From Oscillospiraceae bacterium (GTDB taxonomy: Bacteria; Bacillota; Clostridia; Oscillospirales; Acutalibacteraceae), in contig CACYHA010000025.1 in assembly GCA_902774035.1 (NCBI GenBank), positions 1-34,356 on the forward strand: a DNA stretch of 34,356 bases, read 5' to 3'. Each line of letters begins with the position of its first letter. Position 1 is the stretch's first letter. The translations under genes were made by a program, and so were the position numbers. Of the stretch, positions 22,125-28,931 are shown piece by piece. The notes below the pieces were generated by a model. The model was not told the DNA's origin. It saw only the letters and a program-made list of their open reading frames with translations, and ran no database searches.

Positions 22125-22901
22125 ATGAAAAATTCCATGTTCAAACGTGTGCTCGCCTGCCTGCTGGCTGCGCTGTGCGTCTGCGCTCTGCTGACCGCCT
22201 GCGGTGCTCCGGAAACGCCCGCCGACGACAAAACGACCGGCGCTGCGGCGGAAACCAACGCGCCGACGGAGCCTTCTGCCGAAGCGCCCTACGACTACAT
22301 GGTGCTGGTGAACAAAGAAAACAAGCTGCCCGACAACTGGGAATCCGTGATCGTGCTGGAGGACGCGCAGAATACCATTCCCGAAGGCGTGGAGCTGAAC
22401 AAAGACAACGAGTACCTTGCTACCGACGTGTTCAAGGTCGAGACCAAAGCGCTCAAAGCCTTCCGCGCCCTGCAGGAAGACCTTGCGAAGGAAGGCATCA
22501 CCATCCTGCTGGACAGCACCTACCGTTCCGTTGCCCGCCAGGAAGAGCTCTGGAAGCAGTTTGAAGCGGACAAGGGCATCGAATACACGAAGAAATATGT
22601 TGCCGTGCCCGGTTATTCCGAGCATCACACCGCGCTCGCCATCGACGTCTGCCTGATCAAGGACGGCGTGATCATCAACGACAACGATCAGATGATCGCC
22701 GAAAAGGACATCTTTGCGAAGATCCACGCGAAGCTCGCGGCGTACGGCTTCATCCTGCGCTTCCCCGAAGGCCGCGACGAGATCACCGGCTACGCCTATG
22801 AACCCTGGCATTTCCGCTACATCGACAGCCCGGAGATCGCAAAGCAGATCATGGACAGCGGTCTGACGCTGGAGGAATATCTCACAAGAAACAGCAACTG
22901 A
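22125..22901 (+). CDS. VanY/M15B-type D-alanyl-D-alanine carboxypeptidase lipoprotein
   Basis: 258 aa. A lipoprotein signal peptide ends in the lipobox LTAC with C26, followed by a Thr/Ala/Glu linker to about residue 55. The M15B zinc site is clear: SEHHTALAID (H167, D174; the usual glycine of SxHxxGxAxD is A170) and EPWHFRY (E226, H229). STYRS near 131 is another family block. It is inferred to trim terminal D-Ala from peptidoglycan stem peptides on the outer membrane face. GGAGG lies before the ATG. Transcription probably ends in the left arm of the inverted repeat at 22916. Confidence 0.93.
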   Translation: MKNSMFKRVLACLLAALCVCALLTACGAPETPADDKTTGAAAETNAPTEPSAEAPYDYMVLVNKENKLPDNWESVIVLEDAQNTIPEGVELNKDNEYLATDVFKVETKALKAFRALQEDLAKEGITILLDSTYRSVARQEELWKQFEADKGIEYTKKYVAVPGYSEHHTALAIDVCLIKDGVIINDNDQMIAEKDIFAKIHAKLAAYGFILRFPEGRDEITGYAYEPWHFRYIDSPEIAKQIMDSGLTLEEYLTRNSN

Positions 22902-22915
22902 ACCCGAAAAAAGAC

Positions 22916-23219
22916 AGAGCACTGCTTGGGGCTCCTTCCGTAAGAATGTGTCGGTTTTTGAAGGCAAAAATTCCCAAATGCTGTGCCAAAACCCTTGAAA
23001 ACCGGCAGGTTTCCTGCGGCTTTTGGCTTTGCCTTTGAAGAAATTTTGCACTTCAAAAACTGCTTCGCACCCGTAAAGCAGACTATTATTCGTGAGAACA
23101 AGGCACAGAAAACCGACAAAGGCTGACGCCTCGTCGGCTTTCTTAACGCTGTTATCGCGGAAAAGAGACGCTTTACGGGCGGCACATCTTTACGAAAGGA
23201 GCCCCTTGGGCGGTGCTCT
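22916..23219. repeat. 304-base element with 35-37-base terminal inverted repeats
   Basis: The left arm (22916-22950, AGAGCACTGCTTGGGGCTCC and on to ..GTAAGAATGTG) is nearly the reverse complement of the right arm (23183-23219, CACATCTTTACGAAAGGAGC and on to ..GGTGCTCT). A-rich and T-rich runs outside the arms make both ends terminator-like. The interior has no gene. A shortened relative lies at 7079-7150. It resembles a MITE or a large structured transcript. Confidence 0.7.
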
Positions 23220-23267
23220 TTTTTAACTCCATTTTCCGTGATTTTTCCCGTTTCGTTTCGTGTAAGA

Positions 23268-23285
23268 GATGAAAAGCTTTTCATC
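23268..23285. promoter_or_regulatory. 18-base perfect palindrome before the sigma-factor RBS
   Basis: GATGAAAAGCTTTTCATC is a perfect palindrome ending about six bases before GAGGAGGA, the ribosome binding site of the sigma-factor gene at 23303. It could be an operator for a dimeric protein or a small RNA hairpin affecting translation. No clear SigA promoter was found between the inverted repeat and this gene. Confidence 0.5.
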
Positions 23286-23302
23286 AAAGAGGAGGACTCT
23301 CC

Positions 23303-23857
23303 ATGGACAACGGTTCCGACGCCTACCGCCGGTTTCTTTCCGGCGACGAGGACGCGCTGCAGGAGCTTGTGGCCGACTTTCGGCCGGGTCTGCAGCGCTA
23401 TCTCTGCGGCATGGTGCATGATATGGACACGGCCGAGGATCTGACGCAGGAGACCTTTGTGCGTCTGCTGCTGCGGCGTCCGCGCGACAAAGGCGGCGCG
23501 TCGTTCAAAACCTGGCTGTTCGCCATCGGCGGCAACCTCGCCCGCGATCACCTGCGCCGCGAAAACCGTCGGGCCGCCGCGCCGCTGGAGGATTGCTTTT
23601 TCCTCAGCGACCCCGCGCCCACACCGGAGACCGCCGCGCTGAAGGCGGAGCAGCGCGAACGGCTGGCGCAGGCCATGGAAGCGCTTCCGTCCGCCCAGCG
23701 GCAGGCCTTGTATCTGACCTACTATGAGGGCTTCTCCACCGAAGAGCTTGCCGCCATCTTGGGCAAAAGCCGCCACAACGCCTCCGCGCTGCTCTATCGC
23801 GCAAAGGCGTCCCTGCGGCAACTGCTGGAACAGGAGGACGATTTCTATGAAAACTGA
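23303..23857 (+). CDS. ECF-type RNA polymerase sigma factor
   Basis: 184 aa, the usual ECF size. Region 2 includes LVADFRPGLQRYLCGMVHDMDTAEDLTQETFVRLLL and the -10-contacting FKTWLFAIGGNLARDHLRRENRR. Region 4 includes ALPSAQRQALYLTYYEGFSTEELAAILGKSRHNASALLYRAKASLRQLL with a helix-turn-helix. There is no region 3. It redirects RNA polymerase to a small regulon, probably linked to envelope stress since its partner is a membrane protein. The 3' end overlaps the next gene by 11 bases. Confidence 0.95.
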   Translation: MDNGSDAYRRFLSGDEDALQELVADFRPGLQRYLCGMVHDMDTAEDLTQETFVRLLLRRPRDKGGASFKTWLFAIGGNLARDHLRRENRRAAAPLEDCFFLSDPAPTPETAALKAEQRERLAQAMEALPSAQRQALYLTYYEGFSTEELAAILGKSRHNASALLYRAKASLRQLLEQEDDFYEN

Positions 23858-24929
23858 TCCGGAAATGACAGGCGAGATCCTGCGGGAGCTGCATACGCGC
23901 CGCGCCGCGCAAAAAAAGCGCCGCCTCGCCCTCGGCACATCCGCTGCCGCCCTTGCCGTCGTCGTGCTGGCTGCCGGCCTCGTCTGGGGCGTGCACCGCA
24001 AGCCCGCCGACCCCATCCCCGGCACAAGCGCAGCCACAAACCCCGCCCTCGGCGCCGACGATCCAGCGCCGATCCAGGGCGGAACCCCGGAAACCGCGCC
24101 CGACGGCTACGGCGGCGCGGTTGCGGTAACGCCTGCCGCACAGCCGGCAGGGGAGGAGACCACGACCACGCCCGCGACAGACGAACCCTTGTTTGAAACG
24201 ACGGTCGGCGTGACCTCCGGCGCGGCGACCACCACGGCTGTGCCTGCCATTGTTTACGACACCGCCGGCACGTCACAGGCCGCTCAAATGCCAAGCACCA
24301 CGCAGAACTGCACAACGAGCAATTATCTTTCCGGCAGCAGCAGCTATCTCTACGTTTTGCCGGAAAAGCCGGCGCGGGAAGAACTGGAGCGCAGCGGCGA
24401 AAAGCTGACCGACAAAAAAGCGCAGCGCTTTTTCAAAGAGAACCTGCCCTGGCTGCAAAGCGCGCTTTCCGCCAGCGGCGTGCCTGCCGATGCTCTGCGC
24501 ATCAGCAAACGCGGCTACAGCCACGTCGCCTTTGATAACAACACCGGCGCACAGTATTACGCCATGACGACCGATGCGGGCTGCGTCGGCGGTCAGATGC
24601 CGGTCTGCGCCCTGCGGCAGAACTTCCGCGATTATCCGGTCTGGAACGGCGACGAGCTGGTAGCCATCGTGACGCTGGTGCTGGAAAACGGCGAAATCCA
24701 CGCCAATCCGGCCTTTGGCGGCACGTGGTTCAAAGACTTCGGCGATTTTCTGAATATGCACAAGGGCGAAAAGCTGCTGTTCCTGTATTTCGGCGGCCAG
24801 ACGGAATTTGTGCTCACACCTGACGGCAAGGTGCGCAACCCGCAGGGGCAGGAGCTGGTGCCGGATTTCGGCGAAATCGAAAACCCGTATGAGTTTTTCT
24901 ACTGCTCGGAAGCGGTATATGTGCCGTGA
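23847..24929 (+). CDS. Membrane protein, probable anti-sigma factor partner
   Basis: 360 aa. I start at the ATG at 23847 (AGGAGGACGATTTCT upstream), inside the end of the sigma gene; the frame is open further left but that overlaps the sigma gene in another frame. Residues 1-26 are a short basic cytosolic tail (MTGEILRELHTRRAAQKKRR), 27-49 a membrane helix, and 50-155 a Thr/Pro/Ala-rich linker; the remainder is an external domain with no recognised family (around AQRFFKENLPWLQSALSASG and FSTxx-free beta-rich segments). Overlap with an ECF sigma gene and this topology suggest an anti-sigma factor, but no classical ZAS motif is present. It converges on the next minus-strand gene with only two bases between. 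Confidence 0.8.
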   Translation: MKTDPEMTGEILRELHTRRAAQKKRRLALGTSAAALAVVVLAAGLVWGVHRKPADPIPGTSAATNPALGADDPAPIQGGTPETAPDGYGGAVAVTPAAQPAGEETTTTPATDEPLFETTVGVTSGAATTTAVPAIVYDTAGTSQAAQMPSTTQNCTTSNYLSGSSSYLYVLPEKPAREELERSGEKLTDKKAQRFFKENLPWLQSALSASGVPADALRISKRGYSHVAFDNNTGAQYYAMTTDAGCVGGQMPVCALRQNFRDYPVWNGDELVAIVTLVLENGEIHANPAFGGTWFKDFGDFLNMHKGEKLLFLYFGGQTEFVLTPDGKVRNPQGQELVPDFGEIENPYEFFYCSEAVYVP

Positions 24930-24931
24930 TT

Positions 24932-25099
24932 TCATGATGGGTCGTTCGTTGATCGTTGTTGGTTTTTCTCTTCGGCAGGGCAGGTGTTTTGCTCTGCCGC
25001 TTTTTCCTGCGTTCTTTTCTGCTCCTCCAGCAGCCGCTCAAAGCCCGAAAGGGCCGCGAACGCCAAAAACTGTGTGGCTCTGTTGGGATCCTTATTCAC
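24932..25099 (-). CDS. 55-aa YolD-like small protein behind the Y-family polymerase
   Basis: It starts at a GTG (25099-25097) that overlaps the polymerase stop codon, preceded by GGAGGTCATAAC. The sequence opens with NKDPNRATQFLAFAALSGFE and continues as a charged helix RLLEEQKRTQEKAAEQN. The RAxQFxxFAALxGF motif is that of YolD-like proteins, which often sit beside UvrX/UmuC-like polymerases in Firmicutes and are thought to play a UmuD-like accessory role. The tail is shorter than in YolD (about 110 aa), so it may be a minimal version. It is translationally coupled to the polymerase gene. Confidence 0.75.
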   Translation of the reverse strand: MNKDPNRATQFLAFAALSGFERLLEEQKRTQEKAAEQNTCPAEEKNQQRSTNDPS

Positions 25100-26351
25100 C
25101 GTTATGACCTCCGATCAGGGTGTTGCGCAGCCGTGCCGTGCCCGCTTCGGTATAGCTGACGCCGCGCAGCAACGCATTTTTTCCGTATTTGTTTTTGATC
25201 AGGATGCGCGCCTGCTGCAAGCTTGCCTCCTTTTGCTGGGCGGCAAGATCATCGAACAGGGAAAAGGTCGCCGCCGCCTTGGGCTTCAGGTCGGCAAAAG
25301 CGACGGAAAGCTTTCGCACCGGCTTTTCCATATGGGTCGTGCGCTCGTAAAGCTCGGTGAAGACCGCCATGATCTTCCGGTAGGAATCGGTGTGCACCTC
25401 CAGCGTGCGGCTGCCCCCGCTGGGCGGCAGAACATCTTTGGAATAGCCCACCGAAAGCGACAGCGACCCGGCGACCATCCCGGCCTCCACCAGCCGCAGG
25501 GTCTGGGCGTCGATCATTTCCCGCAGAACCGTAAAAGCGTCCTGCGCCGTGTAATCCGAAAACAGGATCTGGCTGTTGGAAAACGACAGGCTCTTGGCCT
25601 GATAGGCCTGGATCTCCGCGATGGTGCAGGGCTCGCGGCCGTTGGCGTGGTCGATCAGGAACCGGGCGTTGACACCGAATTCCCGAAACAGGCAGTCCTC
25701 CGGCAGCATGGCGACGCCGTGCAGATCACGGACGCCGAATTTTTCCAGCCGCCGCGCCGTGCCGCGCCCGATGTTCCAGATGTCGGTGATCGGCCGGTGG
25801 AACCAGACCGTTTTTCGAAAGCTGTCCTCGTCCAGCACACCGATGTGATCCGGCGAATGCTTTGCGGTGATGTCCAGCGCGACCTTTGCCAGAAAAAGGT
25901 TTGTGCCGATCCCCGCCGTGGCGCAGATGCCCGTGGCGTCGAAGACCGCCTGCATGAGCCGCTTTGCAAGCGCCACGGGGGTGGTGCGGTAGAGCTGCAG
26001 GTAGGGCGCGGCGTCGATGAAGCATTCGTCAATGGAATAGACGTAGATATCTTGGGGACTGACGTGGCGCAGATAGACCGCGTAGATCTCCGCCGAGGTC
26101 TGCATATACAGGCGCATCCGGGGCTTGGCCGCGATGTAGTCCACGTCCGGCGGGATCTCGAACAGGCGGCAGCGGTTGCGGATGCCGAGCGCCTTCATCG
26201 CCGGGGTGATGGCCAGACAGATCGCGCCCTTGCCCCGGGACGCATCCGCCACAACGAGGTTGGTTTGAAAAGGGTCGAGTCCTCTGCTGACGCATTCCAC
26301 CGAGGCGTAAAAGCTCTTGAGGTCGATGCAGAGATAAATGTGCGATTCCAT
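25092..26351 (-). CDS. Y-family DNA polymerase (DinB/UmuC/UvrX-like)
   Basis: 419 aa. The palm motifs are CIDLKSFYASVE near the N-terminus and YSIDECFIDA near residue 100, supplying the catalytic acidic residues. Also visible are the lesion-bypass finger RNRCRLFEIP, the helix-hairpin-helix region ITDIWNIGRGTARRLEKFGVRDLHGVA, and a C-terminal little-finger domain. It performs error-prone translesion synthesis. The ATG at 26351 is chosen because AGAGGGATCATC precedes it; an earlier in-frame ATG at 26372 lies within one of the LexA-like boxes. The promoter carries two LexA-like boxes, and a YolD-like gene overlaps the stop. Confidence 0.95.
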   Translation of the reverse strand: MESHIYLCIDLKSFYASVECVSRGLDPFQTNLVVADASRGKGAICLAITPAMKALGIRNRCRLFEIPPDVDYIAAKPRMRLYMQTSAEIYAVYLRHVSPQDIYVYSIDECFIDAAPYLQLYRTTPVALAKRLMQAVFDATGICATAGIGTNLFLAKVALDITAKHSPDHIGVLDEDSFRKTVWFHRPITDIWNIGRGTARRLEKFGVRDLHGVAMLPEDCLFREFGVNARFLIDHANGREPCTIAEIQAYQAKSLSFSNSQILFSDYTAQDAFTVLREMIDAQTLRLVEAGMVAGSLSLSVGYSKDVLPPSGGSRTLEVHTDSYRKIMAVFTELYERTTHMEKPVRKLSVAFADLKPKAAATFSLFDDLAAQQKEASLQQARILIKNKYGKNALLRGVSYTEAGTARLRNTLIGGHNGE

Positions 26352-26366
26352 GATGATCCCTCTTTT

Positions 26367-26421
26367 GAACATTTGTTTTTCGCTGTATGTTTATAATAGC
26401 ACATTTGTTCTTGTCTGTCAA
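26367..26421 (-). promoter_or_regulatory. SOS-type promoter with two LexA-like boxes
   Basis: On the minus strand TTGACA (26421-26416) and TATTAT (26398-26393) are 17 bases apart. The spacer contains GAACAAATGTGC (26410-26399), and a second box AAACAAATGTTC lies at 26378-26367. Each differs by one base from the Firmicutes LexA core GAACnnnnGTTC, and they share AACAAATGT. LexA bound between the -35 and -10 boxes would block transcription. Confidence 0.8.
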
Positions 26422-26483
26422 GAGGGAAATTTAACACGCGTATCTGCACCCTTCGCCTGCTCCGCACTGAAAAACATAAAAAA

Positions 26484-26512
26484 TCCGCCGCAGCGTTTCT
26501 GTCTGCGGCGGA
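26484..26512 (-). terminator. Strong terminator after the 40-aa gene
   Basis: On the minus strand TCCGCCGCAG pairs with CTGCGGCGGA (26512-26503 with 26493-26484), followed by a T run. Confidence 0.88.
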
Positions 26513-26526
26513 AAACCGGATACTAT

Positions 26527-26649
26527 TTATTTGTTCGCGGCATCTTCAAAGAAACCGATGAACTCCATGATAGCGTTGTAAGCACGGGTAATCACTTCCC
26601 ATGAATATTCAAGCGTCTCACGAACCGATGCGATCACGTCACTTGCCAT
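26527..26649 (-). CDS. 40-aa amphipathic small protein
   Basis: The frame encodes MASDVIASVRETLEYSWEVI then TRAYNAIMEFIGFFEDAANK. AGGAAAGGATG precedes the ATG by about ten bases, and a strong terminator follows the stop by 14 bases, so this looks like a real gene. The predicted helix is amphipathic, with a hydrophobic C-terminal patch (IMEFIGFF). It lies 43 bases downstream of the InlB/MBG surface-protein gene on the same strand and is probably co-transcribed. Function is unknown; a membrane-associated peptide or a partner of the surface protein is possible. Confidence 0.65.
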   Translation of the reverse strand: MASDVIASVRETLEYSWEVITRAYNAIMEFIGFFEDAANK

Positions 26650-26692
26650 TTTGTTCACATCCTTTCCTGTCAAATCAAGATTCATTATTTCG

Positions 26693-28459
26693 TCAGGTTA
26701 TATAACCGATGTAGGCAGCCAGATGGACAAAGATGTGCACCAGACTGACGACCCAGCCGACATAGGGAATATCCTTCCACTCCTTGTACATCGGGCACAT
26801 TTCACAGATGAAGGATTTATGTGCGGGATTTGTGGGATCTTCGGGTTTCTCGGGGTCTTCGGGCGGATTGTCCGGCGTTTGCTTCGCGTTGATGGTGAAG
26901 GTTGCGCCCGTGAAGGTGATTGCATAGTTCGGGTTGTTTTCGTTGGTCACAGTACCCTGTTGGATGGCATAGGTGCCGGCAGCTTCGCCTTCCGCGCGGT
27001 TCAGTTCACCCTGCAGGCTGTCGTCGCCCACAAGACCTTCCGCGGTGTATGCCAGCGCAGGATCGGCTTCGCCTTCGGTCTTTTCCGCGGCCTTCGCGGT
27101 CACGGTAACCGGCTTGGGAACCACACGAACGGGAAGAACGCCAGGAAGCGGATATTCTGCGTTTTCTTCAGAATCAATCATGACCAGATCAAAGGTATAT
27201 TCACCCACGGGAAGGACCTGATTCACATCGACGCTGTCCCCCCAGCGGAAAGCTCTTGACGGAAGCACAATGTCACTGATCGGCTGGCCGTAGGTCAGCG
27301 TGTAGCCGATGGCATACTCAACATCCATCGACCCGGCCTCAAGACCGAGATCGGCATTCCAAATAATCAAAGAAGCAGTATACAAACCGGGATCCGTCGG
27401 CGGGCCGGAAAGAGGATTGGCCATTCCGGTCTCTTGGTTGAAATACAGGATCTCATCCGACAAATTTGCGCCGCCGTGGAAGAAAACGAGAGAATCGTAG
27501 CCGTCCAGCGTTGCCGCAGGAGATTTATCGTCGTCGGTATACTTCTTTTCGGGCGCATTGATTGTCAGCGCCAGCCCTTCATGAAGCGTGCAGAAGTCGT
27601 TCTCACAGTATCCGACAATTTTGTTGTACATCATTTTGTCGGCGTCTTCATCATAAAAGAAATTGAACCGGAAATCATGGCCGCCGCAGTAGATGTTGAT
27701 GTCGTCAATATCAAAGACGCCTTCGTTCCCGTCGGTGACAAACCCGAACTGGATGTCCTCATAGCTAAAATAATCCGGATAGAAGAACAGCATGGCGTGC
27801 GCGCTTGTCCAGCCGTCGTGCGCCTCACGAGTATTCGTATAGAGACTGTCAGTTCTCCACTCATCTTCCGGGTCAGTGTTGGCAAAACGATATTTGACTT
27901 CCATCTCGCTGTGGCCGTCCGCATCGCCATTGCGGACCGCAGGATTACGATAAAGGAACTCGACGTACATATACCAGTAGTCGTTCTTCACCGAACTCAC
28001 ATCAAAAACGGGCGTTGTGAGATACCCTGTGTCGGCGCCGCCGGAGAATCTCATGAAAGAGTTTTCGCCTTCATCCGTCAGGCTCCATCCGTTTTGCTGG
28101 GCTGCGATCCGGGTGTCGGAAGGATCCTGGAAATCATCGCGGAAAAAGCTGACGCCCTCTTCCCAGATCGCGGTCAGGGTTGTGGCTTCATTCAGCGGCG
28201 TTTTGAAATCGTAGTATTTGTATTCGTCCGGGAGCTTCCAACCTCTGAAGAAGCAGTCTTCTTTTGTGGGGTCGGCGGGTTTTGCGGCGGCGGTGCCTGC
28301 GGCAATGGTCTGCGCACCGACAGGGCTGCCGCCATCGCTGTCAAAGGTTACAACGATGTCTGCCGCGCTCGCTGTGAATGCCGCGGCGCCAAAAACGGAC
28401 AGCACCATGAGCAAAGACAGCAAAACGCTGATGGATTTTTTTGTGAATGAGTGTTTCAT
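26693..28459 (-). CDS. Exported surface protein with InlB-type and MBG-type repeats
   Basis: 588 aa. A signal peptide is at 1-32 (KKSISVLLSLLMVLSVFGAA, ending ASA). An InlB_B-type (Listeria-Bacteroides) repeat follows: VVTFDSDGGSPVGAQTIAAG .. FFRGWKLP .. TLTAIW. A central beta-sandwich-like domain is unrecognised. Near 470-545 there is an MBG-type repeat: KPVTVTAKAAEKTEGEADPA .. YAITFTGATFTI. The C-terminus has a CEMC motif and a hydrophobic tail GWVVSLVHIFVHLAAYIGYI instead of LPXTG. It is inferred to be cell-surface, perhaps adhesive. The ATG at 28459 has AAGGAGGAATTTTGCAA upstream; an earlier in-frame ATG at 28498 lacks this. Confidence 0.85.
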   Translation of the reverse strand: MKHSFTKKSISVLLSLLMVLSVFGAAAFTASAADIVVTFDSDGGSPVGAQTIAAGTAAAKPADPTKEDCFFRGWKLPDEYKYYDFKTPLNEATTLTAIWEEGVSFFRDDFQDPSDTRIAAQQNGWSLTDEGENSFMRFSGGADTGYLTTPVFDVSSVKNDYWYMYVEFLYRNPAVRNGDADGHSEMEVKYRFANTDPEDEWRTDSLYTNTREAHDGWTSAHAMLFFYPDYFSYEDIQFGFVTDGNEGVFDIDDINIYCGGHDFRFNFFYDEDADKMMYNKIVGYCENDFCTLHEGLALTINAPEKKYTDDDKSPAATLDGYDSLVFFHGGANLSDEILYFNQETGMANPLSGPPTDPGLYTASLIIWNADLGLEAGSMDVEYAIGYTLTYGQPISDIVLPSRAFRWGDSVDVNQVLPVGEYTFDLVMIDSEENAEYPLPGVLPVRVVPKPVTVTAKAAEKTEGEADPALAYTAEGLVGDDSLQGELNRAEGEAAGTYAIQQGTVTNENNPNYAITFTGATFTINAKQTPDNPPEDPEKPEDPTNPAHKSFICEMCPMYKEWKDIPYVGWVVSLVHIFVHLAAYIGYIT

Positions 28460-28510
28460 TTGCAAAATTCCTCCTTTTTTCCTGCATGGTGCAGGCAAAA
28501 TTCCATAATT

Positions 28511-28539
28511 ATTATAAAATAATCATTCATCTTTGTCAA
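28511..28539 (-). promoter_or_regulatory. SigA-type promoter for the InlB/MBG surface-protein gene
   Basis: On the minus strand TTGACA (28539-28534) and TATAAT (28516-28511) are both consensus and 17 bases apart. Confidence 0.9.
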
Positions 28540-28631
28540 GTATGAATTGTTTTTATGAAGAAAAAAGGTAGTTTTTTATGCAAAATTCTATCCTGCCTCC
28601 ACTGACGATATCCTGAATCTCACCGAATAGA

Positions 28632-28668
28632 AAAAACGCTACGACCGCAGCACGGCCGGGGCGTTTTT
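28632..28668. terminator. Terminator-like hairpin between two divergent genes
   Basis: AAAAACGC (28632-28639) pairs with GCGTTTTT (28661-28668) with extra GC pairing inside. It lies between two divergently transcribed genes, where no transcript from either would need it. On the minus strand it directly follows the stop of a weak 61-codon frame (28852-28667), which I did not call. Confidence 0.65.
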
Positions 28669-28800
28669 ACAAGGTAATCACTGCTTCGCCCGATGTGCAA
28701 ATCTTGACGGCAGGTTTCAATAATTCCGGTGATATTTGTTTCAAAGGAAAAATTTTCTTGAATTTCCGAAAATTCTTCACAAAAAATTGGGCAATAGTTG

Positions 28801-28829
28801 TTGACTTTATTTCGATTTCGTTGTATGAT
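28801..28829 (+). promoter_or_regulatory. SigA-type promoter for the large anchored protein
   Basis: TTGACT (28801-28806) and TATGAT (28824-28829) are 17 bases apart, about 100 bases before the start at 28932. Confidence 0.8.
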
Positions 28830-28931
28830 ATAGCATGTATAAGGATAATCATGGACTATCGTCTGAAATTGTATAGAAACGGACAGTTTTTTTGATTGGA
28901 ACGTGTAAGGAAACGAAGGAGTGTGTATCCG

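Noticed and set aside
28667-28852. 61-codon minus-strand frame ending at the 28632-28668 hairpin
   Set aside because: It has no RBS, overlaps the opposite promoter and is very AT-rich; kept only as a remark on the hairpin.
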